Shown: one piece after another, positions 16,456 through 25,458 of the stretch
How the letters are laid out: each line of letters starts with the position of its first letter
Numbering within the stretch: position 1 is the first letter of the stretch
Assembly: GCF_025506355.1 (NCBI RefSeq)
Contig: NZ_JANZYP010000071.1
Span: forward strand, 1-53,302
DNA from: Sphaerisporangium corydalis
Lineage (GTDB): Bacteria; Actinomycetota; Actinomycetes; Streptosporangiales; Streptosporangiaceae
Direction of reading: 5' to 3'
DNA length: 53,302 nt
Program-made: the position numbers and the translations under genes
The notes under the pieces: model-generated
Databases searched by the model: none
What the model saw: the letters and a program-made list of their open reading frames with translations, nothing else
What the model was told of the DNA's origin: nothing

Positions 16456-17672
16456 CACGGACCCGCCGGTCCGGACACGGGGCGCCGCGGCCGGCGACCA
16501 ACGACAAACACGATCGCCGGCAACAGCAGGCACTGAGCGGCGATGGCCAGCCAGAAACCCGGAAGGTTACCGGCGGTCTCGAACAGGCGGTAGACGCCCC
16601 CGCCGACGATGCCGCTCAAGAACGCGCCGACGCCTTCGGCCAGCCGCTGGTGGCCGAAGACGACCGTCGGCGACCGCTTGGCACGGGCGAGCGCCTCAAG
16701 AACGTTCTTGAGGAAGAGCACTGAATTGCCCGCGCCGATGGCGAGGATCCCGGCGGCGATCGTGATCTCGCCCCCGCCGGTGAACGCGATCATGCCGACG
16801 GCGAGGCCGCCGAAGCCGAGCGCCATCGCGTGTGCGTACCGCATCCGCTCGACCCGCCGCGCGAGCAGTGGCTGCATCACGGCAAGTACCAGCGAATATC
16901 CCATCATGGCTGATCCGAAGAACACAGCGGACACCCTGCCCTCGGCGTAGGACGACAGATATTGGTAGAAGTGCATGTGCAGATAGATGGTCAGGGCGGT
17001 CACGACGAACGGCAGGACCGCCAGGCCGCGGAGTGCCCGGTGCAACGGTTCGATCACCTCAAGGTCGTCGCGCCGGTCCCGGGGCAGGAAGGCGTGCCCG
17101 ATCGCCATCGCCGCGTGCAGCACCGTGGCGGCGGCGAACATCCCGCCCGGGTCGTGGATGAACAGCGCCCCCGCCATCGGTCCGACCGCGATGCCGACGT
17201 TGCCCGTGGCATAACTCGCGGACACCAGCCGCGGTCGTTCGTCCGGGCTCGCACCGTGCACCATGTAACCGCGGACGCTGGGCGAGTAGAGCGCGGTGGC
17301 CGCCGACCGCAGGAACAGCGCCGCGACCGTCACCGCCGGCCAGGTCCCGCCGGCGAGGAACCCCACCGATCCGATGGTCTGCGCGACCATCGCGATCACC
17401 AGGCACCGCCGGAGGCCGATCCGCTCGGCGAGGGCCGCGCCGGGCAGCCCTCCGGCGAACTGCACGAACGTCGCCAGCCCGAGGACGACGCCCACCTGAT
17501 CCATGCCGAGGGACATCCGGTCGCGGAGCAGGACCGCCAGGTAGGGGTACACGGAGAAGCTGATGAGATTGACGAGGAACCCGCTCCCGAGCAGTGCGTA
17601 CTGCGCGCCGGTGAACGAGCGGACGCCGGAGCGCGCAAGGACGCCCGGCAACCCCCGGTCGGTGGGTGTCAC
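16452..17672 (-). CDS. MFS-type exporter
   Basis: A 406-residue membrane protein with about 12 hydrophobic helices. It has the MFS loop 2-3 signature as LAERIGLRRCLV and a central loop near residue 190 (RDRRDDLEVIEPLHRALRG). The GTG start at 17672 overlaps the methyltransferase stop by GTGA, so the two are translationally coupled. A drug:proton-type antiporter in this setting most likely exports the cluster product and may give self-resistance. This role is inferred from neighbours; the family assignment is secure. Confidence 0.8.
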   Translation of the reverse strand: MTPTDRGLPGVLARSGVRSFTGAQYALLGSGFLVNLISFSVYPYLAVLLRDRMSLGMDQVGVVLGLATFVQFAGGLPGAALAERIGLRRCLVIAMVAQTIGSVGFLAGGTWPAVTVAALFLRSAATALYSPSVRGYMVHGASPDERPRLVSASYATGNVGIAVGPMAGALFIHDPGGMFAAATVLHAAMAIGHAFLPRDRRDDLEVIEPLHRALRGLAVLPFVVTALTIYLHMHFYQYLSSYAEGRVSAVFFGSAMMGYSLVLAVMQPLLARRVERMRYAHAMALGFGGLAVGMIAFTGGGEITIAAGILAIGAGNSVLFLKNVLEALARAKRSPTVVFGHQRLAEGVGAFLSGIVGGGVYRLFETAGNLPGFWLAIAAQCLLLPAIVFVVGRRPRRPVSGPAGPW

Positions 17673-18406
17673 GCCTTGGTTCCCCGGACGATCAGGCGGG
17701 TGGCCGCGCCATCGTACGGGCGCCCGTCCAGGTCGCCGAAGCACTCGATCTCCTCGAACCCCGCCAGCTCGAACATGGACCGCAGCTCCGCGGCGCTGTA
17801 GACGTAGCACGTGAGCGAGGCATGCTCGGCCACGTTCCCCCGCACCAGGGTCCAGTCGGTCCGGTACCGGGCCCAGTCGTCCAGGATCCGGTCACGCATC
17901 ACCACCATGCCACCGGGCACGTCGACGATCTTCGGGGTGCCGGCCCAGGACGCGTACATCTCCTTGCTCAGCAGGTCGACGATCAGCCGGCCGCCCGGAG
18001 CGAGGGAACGGTGGGCGTTACGCAGGACCTGGAGGTTGTCGTCGTGGTCCTCGAAGTACCCGAACGAGGTGTACATGTTCACCACCACGTCGAACGCGCC
18101 CGGGGAGACGTGCTCGCGCACGTCCGCCCGTACGAACGTCGCCTTCACCCCTGCCTCTTCACACACGGCAGCGGCTTGTTCGAGCAGTTCGGGATGGAGA
18201 TCCACACCGGTCACCTGGTAGCCGTGGCAGGCCAGGGGCGCCGTGTACACGCCGACACCGCAGCACTGGTCGAGCACACGGCTTCCCGGCGCGAACGCGA
18301 ACAGGGGCGAGGTGGCCACGACGCCGGCGGCGAGCCGCGCCCGCTCGGGCGTGAAGAGCACCTCGGCGAAGCCGGACCACAGGTTCAGGTCTTCGTACCA
18401 GCTCAT
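17669..18406 (-). CDS. SAM-dependent class I methyltransferase (copy A)
   Basis: The ATG at 18406 is preceded by GGGAGGAAACG. The 245-residue enzyme starts MSWYEDLNLWSGF. Its SAM-binding motif I is slightly unusual, VLDQCCGVGVYTAPL, where most have DLGCGxG; motif II VTGVDLHPELL and the NMYTSFGYFEDHDDN post-motif follow. It is clearly paralogous to the methyltransferase at 19623-20372 (same SLAPGGRL, KEMY/KEIL, PKIVDVPGG/PKIIDVEGG segments). The two genes flank the epimerase gene and face opposite directions. The substrate is unknown; O- or N-methylation of the cluster product is likely. Confidence 0.8.
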   Translation of the reverse strand: MSWYEDLNLWSGFAEVLFTPERARLAAGVVATSPLFAFAPGSRVLDQCCGVGVYTAPLACHGYQVTGVDLHPELLEQAAAVCEEAGVKATFVRADVREHVSPGAFDVVVNMYTSFGYFEDHDDNLQVLRNAHRSLAPGGRLIVDLLSKEMYASWAGTPKIVDVPGGMVVMRDRILDDWARYRTDWTLVRGNVAEHASLTCYVYSAAELRSMFELAGFEEIECFGDLDGRPYDGAATRLIVRGTKA

Positions 18407-18491
18407 CGTTTCCTCCCGTCGTGCGATGCACCCGCATCCCCCAGACATGTCGCACCGGGAACGGGGATAGTTCCTGCGGCCGGCACGGACG

Positions 18492-19526
18492 TCACCTCGT
18501 GGGCGCCACCCCCAGGCCGGGGGCTTCGCCCAAGATGATCCGTCCATCCTCGAGGCCGAGTCCGTGGAACGGTGGTTCGCTCAGGTAGAGATGACCATCG
18601 AGGTCGATGTGGTCGGCCAGGGGCGCGAGCTGCGCGGCCTGGCTGATGGCGAGCTCCGACTCGCACATGCAGCTGAGCATGACCTCCAGCCCGGCCTGCC
18701 GGCCGGCCTCCATCACCCGCCGGGCGCCGCGGATCCCGCCGGCCTTGCACAGCTTGACGACGACGCCGTCGGCGTAGGCCCGCGCGGCGAGGACGCTCGC
18801 CGCATCGGTGCATCCCTCATCGAGGAAGACCGGGAGCCGGTCGGGGACCTCCCGGTAGCGGTGATAGTCGTCGACGGCCGTGGTGGGGAACGGCTGCTCG
18901 ATCAGCTGGATGCCGAGCCGGCGCAGGCGGGGGGTGAGGGCGCGGGCGGTGTCGAGGTCCCACGCCTCGTTGGCGTCGATGCGCACCGGCAGCGCGGTCA
19001 CCTTCCTGATGGCTTCGAGTGCCTCGATGTCGTCAGGGCCGCCGACCTTCACCTTGAAGGCACCCACCGCCGGCGCGTTCCGGACCGCGTTCGCGGCCTC
19101 ATCCGGGACCGCGATGCCGATCGTGTACACGGTGGGTCCCAGCGCCCGGGGCATCCCGAGCAGCTTCCAGGTCGGCCGCCGGGCGGCCTTGCCAATCCAG
19201 TCGTGCACCGCGCCGTCGAGCGCCATCCGCGCGCCCGCCGGCGCGTCCCATCGCTCGATGCGGTCGAGGACGCGTTCCGGATCCCGCAGATCCCGGCCGA
19301 TCAATGCCGCGCCGTGGGCTTCGACCGCCCCCACGACGTCGTCCACGGTGACTCCGTCGTACCCGGTCGGCGTGCCCTCGCCGTAGGCGACGACTCCATC
19401 GTGGGCGATGGAGATCATGCAGGTGTCGACGGAGTCGATCTCACCTCGGGAACTTCTCACCGTCTCGACGAGCCGCAGAGCCTCACGGCGAACGGACAGC
19501 TCGATCCCACCGGAACCCAGATCCAC
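18492..19526 (-). CDS. enolase-superfamily dipeptide epimerase-like enzyme
   Basis: I start at GTG 19526 because GGGAGG lies 7 bases upstream; the frame is open further. The 344-residue protein has the muconate-lactonizing/dipeptide-epimerase set. These are the KVKVGG catalytic lysine, metal ligands in DANEAW, IEQPFP and LDEGC, the second lysine in KLCKAGG, and a C-terminal DIDLDGHLYLSEPPF. Members such as L-Ala-D/L-Glu epimerases invert the alpha carbon of a residue in a dipeptide. An epimerase next to an ATP-grasp amino-acid ligase suggests that the cluster makes a peptide-like product containing a D residue. Specificity cannot be read from sequence with confidence. Confidence 0.8.
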   Translation of the reverse strand: MDLGSGGIELSVRREALRLVETVRSSRGEIDSVDTCMISIAHDGVVAYGEGTPTGYDGVTVDDVVGAVEAHGAALIGRDLRDPERVLDRIERWDAPAGARMALDGAVHDWIGKAARRPTWKLLGMPRALGPTVYTIGIAVPDEAANAVRNAPAVGAFKVKVGGPDDIEALEAIRKVTALPVRIDANEAWDLDTARALTPRLRRLGIQLIEQPFPTTAVDDYHRYREVPDRLPVFLDEGCTDAASVLAARAYADGVVVKLCKAGGIRGARRVMEAGRQAGLEVMLSCMCESELAISQAAQLAPLADHIDLDGHLYLSEPPFHGLGLEDGRIILGEAPGLGVAPTR

Positions 19527-19622
19527 GGAAAGGCCTCCCGATCTTTTGGCCGCCGGAACCAATCGGGCCCCGAGGGCGACTTTCTTACGCAGCGGACATC
19601 AGATGCGACGGATGGGACAGCG

Positions 19623-20372
19623 ATGGAGTGGTTCGAAGACGAGACGTTGTGGGCTGACTTCTCGGACGTGTTGTTCTCGGCCGAGCGCGCCGAGGAGGCC
19701 GAGGCGAGGGTCGCCTCGTCGCCGCTGTTGCGCGTACCGGCGGGCGCCGCGGTGCTCGATCTGGGCTGCGGACCGGGGACGTACGCGGTTCCGCTGGCCC
19801 GTCGGGGAGCGGCGGTCACCGGTGTGGACCTCAGCGCTGCCTTGCTCGACCGCGCCGCGGTGGCCGCGTCCGCTGCCGGCGTCGAGATCCGGCTCGTACG
19901 TGCGGACATGCGTGAGTTCGTCGAACCCGACCGGTTCGACCTGGTCATCAGCATGTACACGTCCTTTGGGCTGTTCGCCGACCACGACCAGAACATGCGG
20001 GTACTCCGCAACGTGCGGGCGAGCCTCGCGCCCGGCGGCCGGCTCATGATCGACCTGTACGGGAAGGAGATCCTTGCCCGCGACGGCGGCCAGCCGAAGA
20101 TCATCGACGTCGAGGGGGGCACGCTGATCGTGCGCGGCACGGTCCTCGACGAATGGACCCGCTTCCGGGACGATTTCGTCCTGGTACAGGGGGACCGGGC
20201 GCGCAGGGGTCACGTCGTGCACAACCTCTACAGCGCCGTCGAGCTCAAGGCGATGCTCGGCGAGGCCGGGTTCGCCGACATCGAGTGCTTCGGCGGCTTC
20301 GATGCCGAACCTTTCGACAACCACGCCCGGCGACTGATCGTGAGAGGCGTTCGCACGCTGGGTGACGCCTAA
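19623..20372 (+). CDS. SAM-dependent class I methyltransferase (copy B)
   Basis: The 249-residue protein starts MEWFEDETLWADFSDVLFSA and has the standard motif I VLDLGCGPGTYAVPL, VTGVDLSAALLDRA and ISMYTSFGLFADHDQN. It is the paralogue of the enzyme at 17669-18406, with a more canonical SAM site. It is the only rightward gene inside this block. The 96-base divergent gap to the epimerase holds both promoters. Its last 4 bases overlap the convergent end of the ATP-grasp gene. It probably methylates the same scaffold at a different position or stage. Confidence 0.8.
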   Translation: MEWFEDETLWADFSDVLFSAERAEEAEARVASSPLLRVPAGAAVLDLGCGPGTYAVPLARRGAAVTGVDLSAALLDRAAVAASAAGVEIRLVRADMREFVEPDRFDLVISMYTSFGLFADHDQNMRVLRNVRASLAPGGRLMIDLYGKEILARDGGQPKIIDVEGGTLIVRGTVLDEWTRFRDDFVLVQGDRARRGHVVHNLYSAVELKAMLGEAGFADIECFGGFDAEPFDNHARRLIVRGVRTLGDA

Positions 20373-21601
20373 CACGAAGACCGCGTACAGACGTGTACGG
20401 CACCCGCCGCGGCGACCGCCCGGTGTGTGGCGATCTCCGCGGTCGGCCCCTCGGCGAGCACGATGCCGGCGTAACCGCGCCCATCGGTGACGTGCTCGAT
20501 GTGCGTGCCGATCGCCTTGGTCGGATACCACGTGGGCCGTCCCGGATAGCGGCCGATGTCGTCGATGCCGTGCACGGCGACGAGCTCACCGGCCCGGTCG
20601 GGATACGCCAGGACGAACGCCACGGCGGGCCCGCCGGGCAGGGGCGCGTCGAGCAGTCGTGGGCGGCGGCCGAGGGCCAGGTCGACGAGGCCGGTGTAGA
20701 CGTTGACGCCGAGCGCACGGCACATCGACTCGCCGACCAGCGCCCCGCCGATGCGGGGATTCACCTCGATCAGCTGCGGCCCGTCGACGGTCATGGCCAG
20801 CTCGATATGGGCGAACCGGTCGGTGTAGCCGAGGACCGTCAGTACCGCGCCGAGCCACTCCTCGATCTCGCGGAACTCGCCGGGTGGCAGCGCCACCGGA
20901 AACGCCGTCACGTCCTCCCGGAACAAGGGCTGCGGCGACATGAGCCGGCTCGACAGGCCCAGCAGCCGGGTGTGCCCGGCCCAGGTCACGGTCTCGGCGC
21001 TGTACACCGGCCCGGCGAGGAAGGGCTCGGCGAACAGCCGCCCGTACAAAGCCGCCCGGCCGGCCTCGTGACGGAAACGGGTGAGATCCTCGGCGTCACG
21101 TACGAGCCACACGTTCTGGCTGCTGGTGCCGGAGGTGTCCTTGACGACGGCGGGCAGCCCGACGGCCGCGGCGAGCCGTTCGAGGTCCATCGTGGCCACG
21201 TCGTCCACCGCGAGAGGCGCGAACGTACTGAGGCCTTCCCGGTGGAGCAGGTCACGGACGTGCGCCTTGTCGCGTACCAGCCGGATGACCGCCGGGTCGA
21301 TGCCGGGCAGGCCGAACTCGGCGGCGAGCTCGGCGCCGGTCACCCCCCAGGTGTCGGTCGAGCTGATGAGTCCCCGGAGGTCCTCGATCGAGCTCAGCGC
21401 TTCGGCGACCGCCCGCCGGTCACTTGTGTCGACCGATAGGACATCGATCGACCCCGGCGGCAGCGTGGCGAGTTCGTGAAGGTAGAGCCACTCGACACCG
21501 GTCAGCAGTACCAGACGCTCGCCCGACTCGCGAGCGGCACGGGCGAGGTGGGCGAGGCCGAAGGAGAGCATCTCCAGACATGCGACGGTCACAAGCAACA
21601 T
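20369..21601 (-). CDS. ATP-grasp ligase (L-amino-acid ligase-like)
   Basis: The 410-residue protein starts at ATG 21601 (MLLVTVACLEMLSFGLAHLA). An N-terminal Rossmann-like domain is followed by ATP-grasp elements: RDKAHVRDLLHREG, the lysine strand LPAVVKDTSGTSSQNV, FAEPFLAGPVYSAETVTWAG, and the metal-binding ELAMTVDGPQLIEVNPRIGG. The EVNPRIGG ending is typical of the carboxylate-amine ligases that join amino acids with ATP to acyl-phosphate chemistry (BacD/LAL-like). It is the obvious bond-forming enzyme of the cluster and probably condenses two amino-acid units. It is co-oriented with the ABC transporter genes, 76 bases downstream of the last one. Confidence 0.8.
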   Translation of the reverse strand: MLLVTVACLEMLSFGLAHLARAARESGERLVLLTGVEWLYLHELATLPPGSIDVLSVDTSDRRAVAEALSSIEDLRGLISSTDTWGVTGAELAAEFGLPGIDPAVIRLVRDKAHVRDLLHREGLSTFAPLAVDDVATMDLERLAAAVGLPAVVKDTSGTSSQNVWLVRDAEDLTRFRHEAGRAALYGRLFAEPFLAGPVYSAETVTWAGHTRLLGLSSRLMSPQPLFREDVTAFPVALPPGEFREIEEWLGAVLTVLGYTDRFAHIELAMTVDGPQLIEVNPRIGGALVGESMCRALGVNVYTGLVDLALGRRPRLLDAPLPGGPAVAFVLAYPDRAGELVAVHGIDDIGRYPGRPTWYPTKAIGTHIEHVTDGRGYAGIVLAEGPTAEIATHRAVAAAGAVHVCTRSSC

Positions 21602-21677
21602 GTCGGCCAGACGACCCGGAAGGTTCCCGTCACGTGGGAATCCGATGGTCAGGAACACTCGGAGGCGCCGGCGACGA

Positions 21678-22469
21678 TCAGTCCCGCGGGTCGGCGGCGC
21701 TGATTCCGGTGTCCATGATGGGGGTGGCCGCGAGCAGCGCGCGGGTGTAGGGATGGACAGGGTGGGCCGTGATGTCCCTGGTCGGGCCCTGCTCGACGAT
21801 CCGGCCACACCGCATGACGGCGATCCGGTCCGCGAGCTGCGACACGACGGCGAGGTCGTGGGTGATGAACAGGCAGCCGAACTCGAGTCGGTCACGCAGA
21901 TCGCAGAGCAGGTTGAGCACCTTCGCCTGGACCGACACGTCGAGCGCGGTGACCGGTTCGTCGCAGATCAGCAGACGTGGCTCCAGAGCCAGCGCCCGAG
22001 CGATCGCCACGCGCTGCCGCTGCCCTCCGGACAGTCGCGCCGGACGGCGTTCACCCACCTGAGGGTCGAGCCCGACGAGGTCCAGCAGCTCGCGCACCCG
22101 CGCCGATCGGGACCGGGCATCGCCGACCCGGTGGATGCGCAACGGCTCGGCGAGTGCCTGTCGCACCGTCTGCCGCGGACTGAGCGTGAGGTAGGGGTCC
22201 TGGAACACCATCTGGATCTGCCGCCGATGCGCCCGCAGATCCCGGCCCCGGAGCGCATGCACGTCCACCCCGGCGACGCGCACCACTCCGGCGCTGGGCC
22301 GGTGCAGCCCGGTCACGACCCGCGCCAGCGTCGTCTTGCCGCACCCCGACTCGCCGACCAGCCCGACGATCTCGCCCGCGGCCACGCGTATTGTGACGTC
22401 CTCGATCACCGGCGTGACGTCCCGGCCGCCACCACCGTGGCCGGCGGTCACCCCTACGATCTCTAGCAT
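21678..22469 (-). CDS. Dpp/Nik-type ABC importer ATPase (DppF/NikE-like)
   Basis: From the ATG at 22469 (overlapping the preceding stop by 7 bases) it encodes 263 residues. Motifs are Walker A GESGCGKTT, Q-loop MVFQDPYLTLSPRQ, signature RLSGGQRQRVAIA, Walker B LLICDEPVTALDV and THD. It lacks the long oligo/dipeptide C-terminal extension that the partner ATPase has, and ends soon after HPYTRALLAATP. It supplies one of two nucleotide-binding domains of the importer; the other is fused to a permease at 22463-24436. Confidence 0.85.
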   Translation of the reverse strand: MLEIVGVTAGHGGGGRDVTPVIEDVTIRVAAGEIVGLVGESGCGKTTLARVVTGLHRPSAGVVRVAGVDVHALRGRDLRAHRRQIQMVFQDPYLTLSPRQTVRQALAEPLRIHRVGDARSRSARVRELLDLVGLDPQVGERRPARLSGGQRQRVAIARALALEPRLLICDEPVTALDVSVQAKVLNLLCDLRDRLEFGCLFITHDLAVVSQLADRIAVMRCGRIVEQGPTRDITAHPVHPYTRALLAATPIMDTGISAADPRD

Positions 22470-24436
22470 GAGTCGGCCCCCCTCCCACCTGCGGCCGCCG
22501 GACGGCCGGGGTGGTGTAGGCAGGCCGATCGGTGCGCGGCCCGAACCAGCGTCTCCAAGGCCGGCGGCTCGTGCACGCAAGCCGCCGTCGCCAGCGGGCA
22601 CCTGGGCGCGAACCCGCAACCCTCGGCGTCGTCCGGGCCGGTGCCCGCCTGGCCGGGCATGGTGCGGAACCGGGTGCCCGGCGCCGTCCCAGGACGCGGC
22701 ACGGCGTCCAGCAGGCCACGGGTGTACGGGTGGTCGCAGTTGTTGATCACTGCGGCGAGCGGCCCCGACTCCACGATCCGGCCGGCGTACATGACGGCCA
22801 CGCTGTCGGCCAGGCGCGCCACCACCGCCAGGTCATGGCTGACGATGACCATGGACATGGCCAGCTCGTCCCGCAGGCGCGCCAGCACCGCGAGCAACTG
22901 AGCCTGCACGGTCACATCGAGGGCCGAAGTGGGTTCGTCGGCGACGAGGAGCTCAGGCTCGCCGGCGAGGGCCATGGCGATCTGTGCCCGCTGGCGCATC
23001 CCGCCGGACAGCTGGTGCGGCGACGCGCGGGCGACCGCCGCAGGGTCCGGCAGACCGGCCAGGCGCAGCAACTCCTCGCTGACCCGGCGGGTCGCGGCGC
23101 GCCGGCCACCGCGGCCCGCGTTGCGGACCGCCTCGTCGACGTGCGCGCCGATCGTCCGCAACGGGTTGAGGACGGCGGCGCTGTCCTGGAAGACCACGCC
23201 CACCCGGCGCCCGTTGATCTGGCGCCGCTCGCCCGGAGCCGGCCCCACCAGTTGCCGGGCCCCAGGACCGGTGCCCAGCACCGCGGAGCCGGTGACCCTG
23301 GCGTCCGGGTCCAGCAGGCCGAACGGGGCCAGCGCGGCCGTGGTCTTGCCGCTTCCGGTCTCGCCGACCAGGGCGAGGATCTGCCCGGGCCGCACCTCGT
23401 AGGACATCCCGGCGACGACTCGACGGCGCTCTCCGCGGTCCGGATACGAGACGGACAGGTCCCGCACAAGCAGGACCGTTTGGTGCTCGGGAGAACCGTG
23501 CGCCGAGCCCGGCGGAATGGGTGCCGGAGGTTCCGCCGTGACGGCCGCGCGGGCGGGCTCTGGGGTCTGTCCCGAGCGTGCACGTCCCGGGCGGACCATG
23601 CGGAGCACCGATGGCCGTTCCTCGCCGGCCGCCAGCCGTTCGCCGAGCAGGTTACTGGCGAACACCACGGCCGTGATGGCGATGCCGGGCGGGTACGCCA
23701 ACCACCAAGCGGAGGCCAGGAACGGCCGCCCCTCGATGAGCATCTGGCCCCACTCGGCGTGCGGCGGAGCGACACCGAGGCCGAGGAAACTCAGCGTGGC
23801 GACACCGAGGACGATCGTGCCGACGTCCGTGCTGGCGTAGACAAGGCAGGGTGCCAGCGCCGGCGGGAGCAGGTGCCGGCCGATGACGCGCCCGCGGCCC
23901 GCGCCGAGCAGGCGCAGGGCGTCCAGATGGGGGCTGCCGCGCATTCCGGCGACGCGGGCGCGTGCGATCCGGGCGTACGGCGCCCACGACCACAGTGAGA
24001 GCGCGAGGACGAGGTTCTCCACGCCGGGCCCCCGCACACCGATCACCGCGAGCGCCACCAGCATCCCGGGCAGCGAGACGACCACGTCGATCACCCGGGA
24101 GACGACCCGATCGGCCCATCCGCCCAGGTAACCGGCGACGGCGCCGATGGCCGCGCCGGCCGTCAGCGAGACCGCCAGCACGGCCGAGGTGACCGCGAGC
24201 GAGATCTGCGCGCCGTACAGGAGCCTGCTGAGCTGGTCGCGGCCGAGCTGGTCGGTGCCGAGCACGTGCTCCGGCGACGGCGGCAGCAGCCCGGCCGCCA
24301 GGTCGTTCGCGGTCGGATCGGCCGGAGCGAGGACCGGCGCCAGCACCCCCACGATCGCGAACAGGATCAGGGGCATCGCGACCAGCACCGCGCGCACCCA
24401 AACACGGCCGGCCGGGTCGCGCGGCCCGCCGGTCAC
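22463..24436 (-). CDS. permease-ATPase fusion of a Dpp/Nik-type importer
   Basis: A single 657-residue frame joins a DppC/NikC permease (about residues 1-265; PADPTANDLAAGLLPPSPEH, GTDQLGRDQLSRLLYGA and the EAA-like DALRLLGAGRGRVIGRHLLP) to a DppD/NikD ATPase (about 305-657; GETGSGKTT, QLSGGMRQRAQIA, LLVADEPTSALDV, SHD). It ends with the cysteine-bearing oligopeptide/nickel C-terminal motif CGFAPRCPLATAAC. The GTG start at 24436 overlaps the preceding permease stop by GTGA. A proline-rich linker separates the halves. In most systems these are separate genes. The fused order fixes a one-to-one permease/ATPase ratio. Confidence 0.85.
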   Translation of the reverse strand: MTGGPRDPAGRVWVRAVLVAMPLILFAIVGVLAPVLAPADPTANDLAAGLLPPSPEHVLGTDQLGRDQLSRLLYGAQISLAVTSAVLAVSLTAGAAIGAVAGYLGGWADRVVSRVIDVVVSLPGMLVALAVIGVRGPGVENLVLALSLWSWAPYARIARARVAGMRGSPHLDALRLLGAGRGRVIGRHLLPPALAPCLVYASTDVGTIVLGVATLSFLGLGVAPPHAEWGQMLIEGRPFLASAWWLAYPPGIAITAVVFASNLLGERLAAGEERPSVLRMVRPGRARSGQTPEPARAAVTAEPPAPIPPGSAHGSPEHQTVLLVRDLSVSYPDRGERRRVVAGMSYEVRPGQILALVGETGSGKTTAALAPFGLLDPDARVTGSAVLGTGPGARQLVGPAPGERRQINGRRVGVVFQDSAAVLNPLRTIGAHVDEAVRNAGRGGRRAATRRVSEELLRLAGLPDPAAVARASPHQLSGGMRQRAQIAMALAGEPELLVADEPTSALDVTVQAQLLAVLARLRDELAMSMVIVSHDLAVVARLADSVAVMYAGRIVESGPLAAVINNCDHPYTRGLLDAVPRPGTAPGTRFRTMPGQAGTGPDDAEGCGFAPRCPLATAACVHEPPALETLVRAAHRSACLHHPGRPAAAGGRGADSC

Positions 24437-25458
24437 GTCGCCCCCCGCCGCAGCCGGGCGGTGAACCCGCCGGAGGGCGCGCGACGCGGGCGAGTGTCCC
24501 AACCCCGCCGGGAGCGAGGGTCGATGAGCCCCTGCAGGACGTCGGCGCAGCGGTTGGCCAGGATGAACCCGCCCCCCATGACGAGCGTGGCGGCCTGCAG
24601 CGCCGGAACGTCCCGGGCCCCGGCCGCATGCACGAAGTAGGCCCCGAGACCTGGCCAGCCGAAGATCTGCTCCACCACGACGGCCCCCACCAGGAGGCTG
24701 CCGATGCCGAACCCGGCGACGGAAAGGATCGGCCCGGCCGCGTTTGGCAGACCGTCCCGCAGCACGATCGACAACGGCCCGCTGCCCCTGGCCTGCGCCG
24801 CACGCACGTACGGCCGATCCAGGGCCTCGCGCAGCGTGACGGCCACGACCCGGCTGAGCACACCGGCGGCCGGCAGACCGAGTACCGCCATCGGCATCAC
24901 CCACGTCGACAGACCCGCCATCCCCGATGTCGGCACCAGCCGAAGGCGCAGGGCCAGGATCAGGACCATAAGGTAGCTGAGCCAGAATGCCGGCACCGAG
25001 GTGGCGAGCAGCGCCGCGGTGCGGAGGGTTCCGCGCAGCACGCCACGCTGGAGCACCGCCCCGGTGACGCCTACGCTCACCCCGACCACGAGGGCGACCG
25101 CGGTGGAGCCGGCCACCAGCGCCAGCGTGACGCCCAGCCGGTCCGCGACCTCAGGCCCGACGGGCGTGTTCGTCCGCAACGACAGCCCGAAGTCGCCGGT
25201 GCACGCGTGGGCGAGCCACCTCAGGTACCGCACCGGAGCGGGATCACCGAGGCCGAGTTCGACACGGACGGCCTCGATCTGCTCAGGCGTGGCAGGCCGT
25301 CCGGCCCGGGTCGCCGCCAGCACCGCCGCGGGGTCGCCGCGCGCGAGCAGGACCAGCGCGAAGGTGCCGAGCGACATCGCCAGCAGCACGCCGGCGGTGT
25401 CGACGGCCCACCGCGTGACGTACCCGCCCGCGGTGGCGAGCCGGCCCGTCGACCTCAT
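24433..25458 (-). CDS. Dpp/Nik-type ABC permease (DppB/NikB-like)
   Basis: The 341-residue protein shows the BPD_transp_1 pattern. It has an N-terminal membrane helix, a long periplasmic-facing segment (RGDPAAVLAATRAG through GDFGLSLRTNTPVG), then five more helices with the EAA loop ALDRPYVRAAQARGSGPLSI. The ATG overlaps the substrate-binding protein stop by ATGA. The C-terminal basic tail is extended (RSRRGWDTRPRRAP). It forms the translocation pore with the permease half of the fusion protein. Confidence 0.85.
   Translation of the reverse strand: MRSTGRLATAGGYVTRWAVDTAGVLLAMSLGTFALVLLARGDPAAVLAATRAGRPATPEQIEAVRVELGLGDPAPVRYLRWLAHACTGDFGLSLRTNTPVGPEVADRLGVTLALVAGSTAVALVVGVSVGVTGAVLQRGVLRGTLRTAALLATSVPAFWLSYLMVLILALRLRLVPTSGMAGLSTWVMPMAVLGLPAAGVLSRVVAVTLREALDRPYVRAAQARGSGPLSIVLRDGLPNAAGPILSVAGFGIGSLLVGAVVVEQIFGWPGLGAYFVHAAGARDVPALQAATLVMGGGFILANRCADVLQGLIDPRSRRGWDTRPRRAPSGGFTARLRRGAT

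Noticed and set aside
18564..19622. N-terminal 353-residue extension of methyltransferase copy B
   Set aside because: It is antisense to the epimerase gene and has no protein character; the ATG at 19623 starts the conserved domain.
24437..24904. Upstream extension of the permease-ATPase fusion
   Set aside because: It only shadows the preceding permease gene; the GTG overlapping that stop is the natural start.
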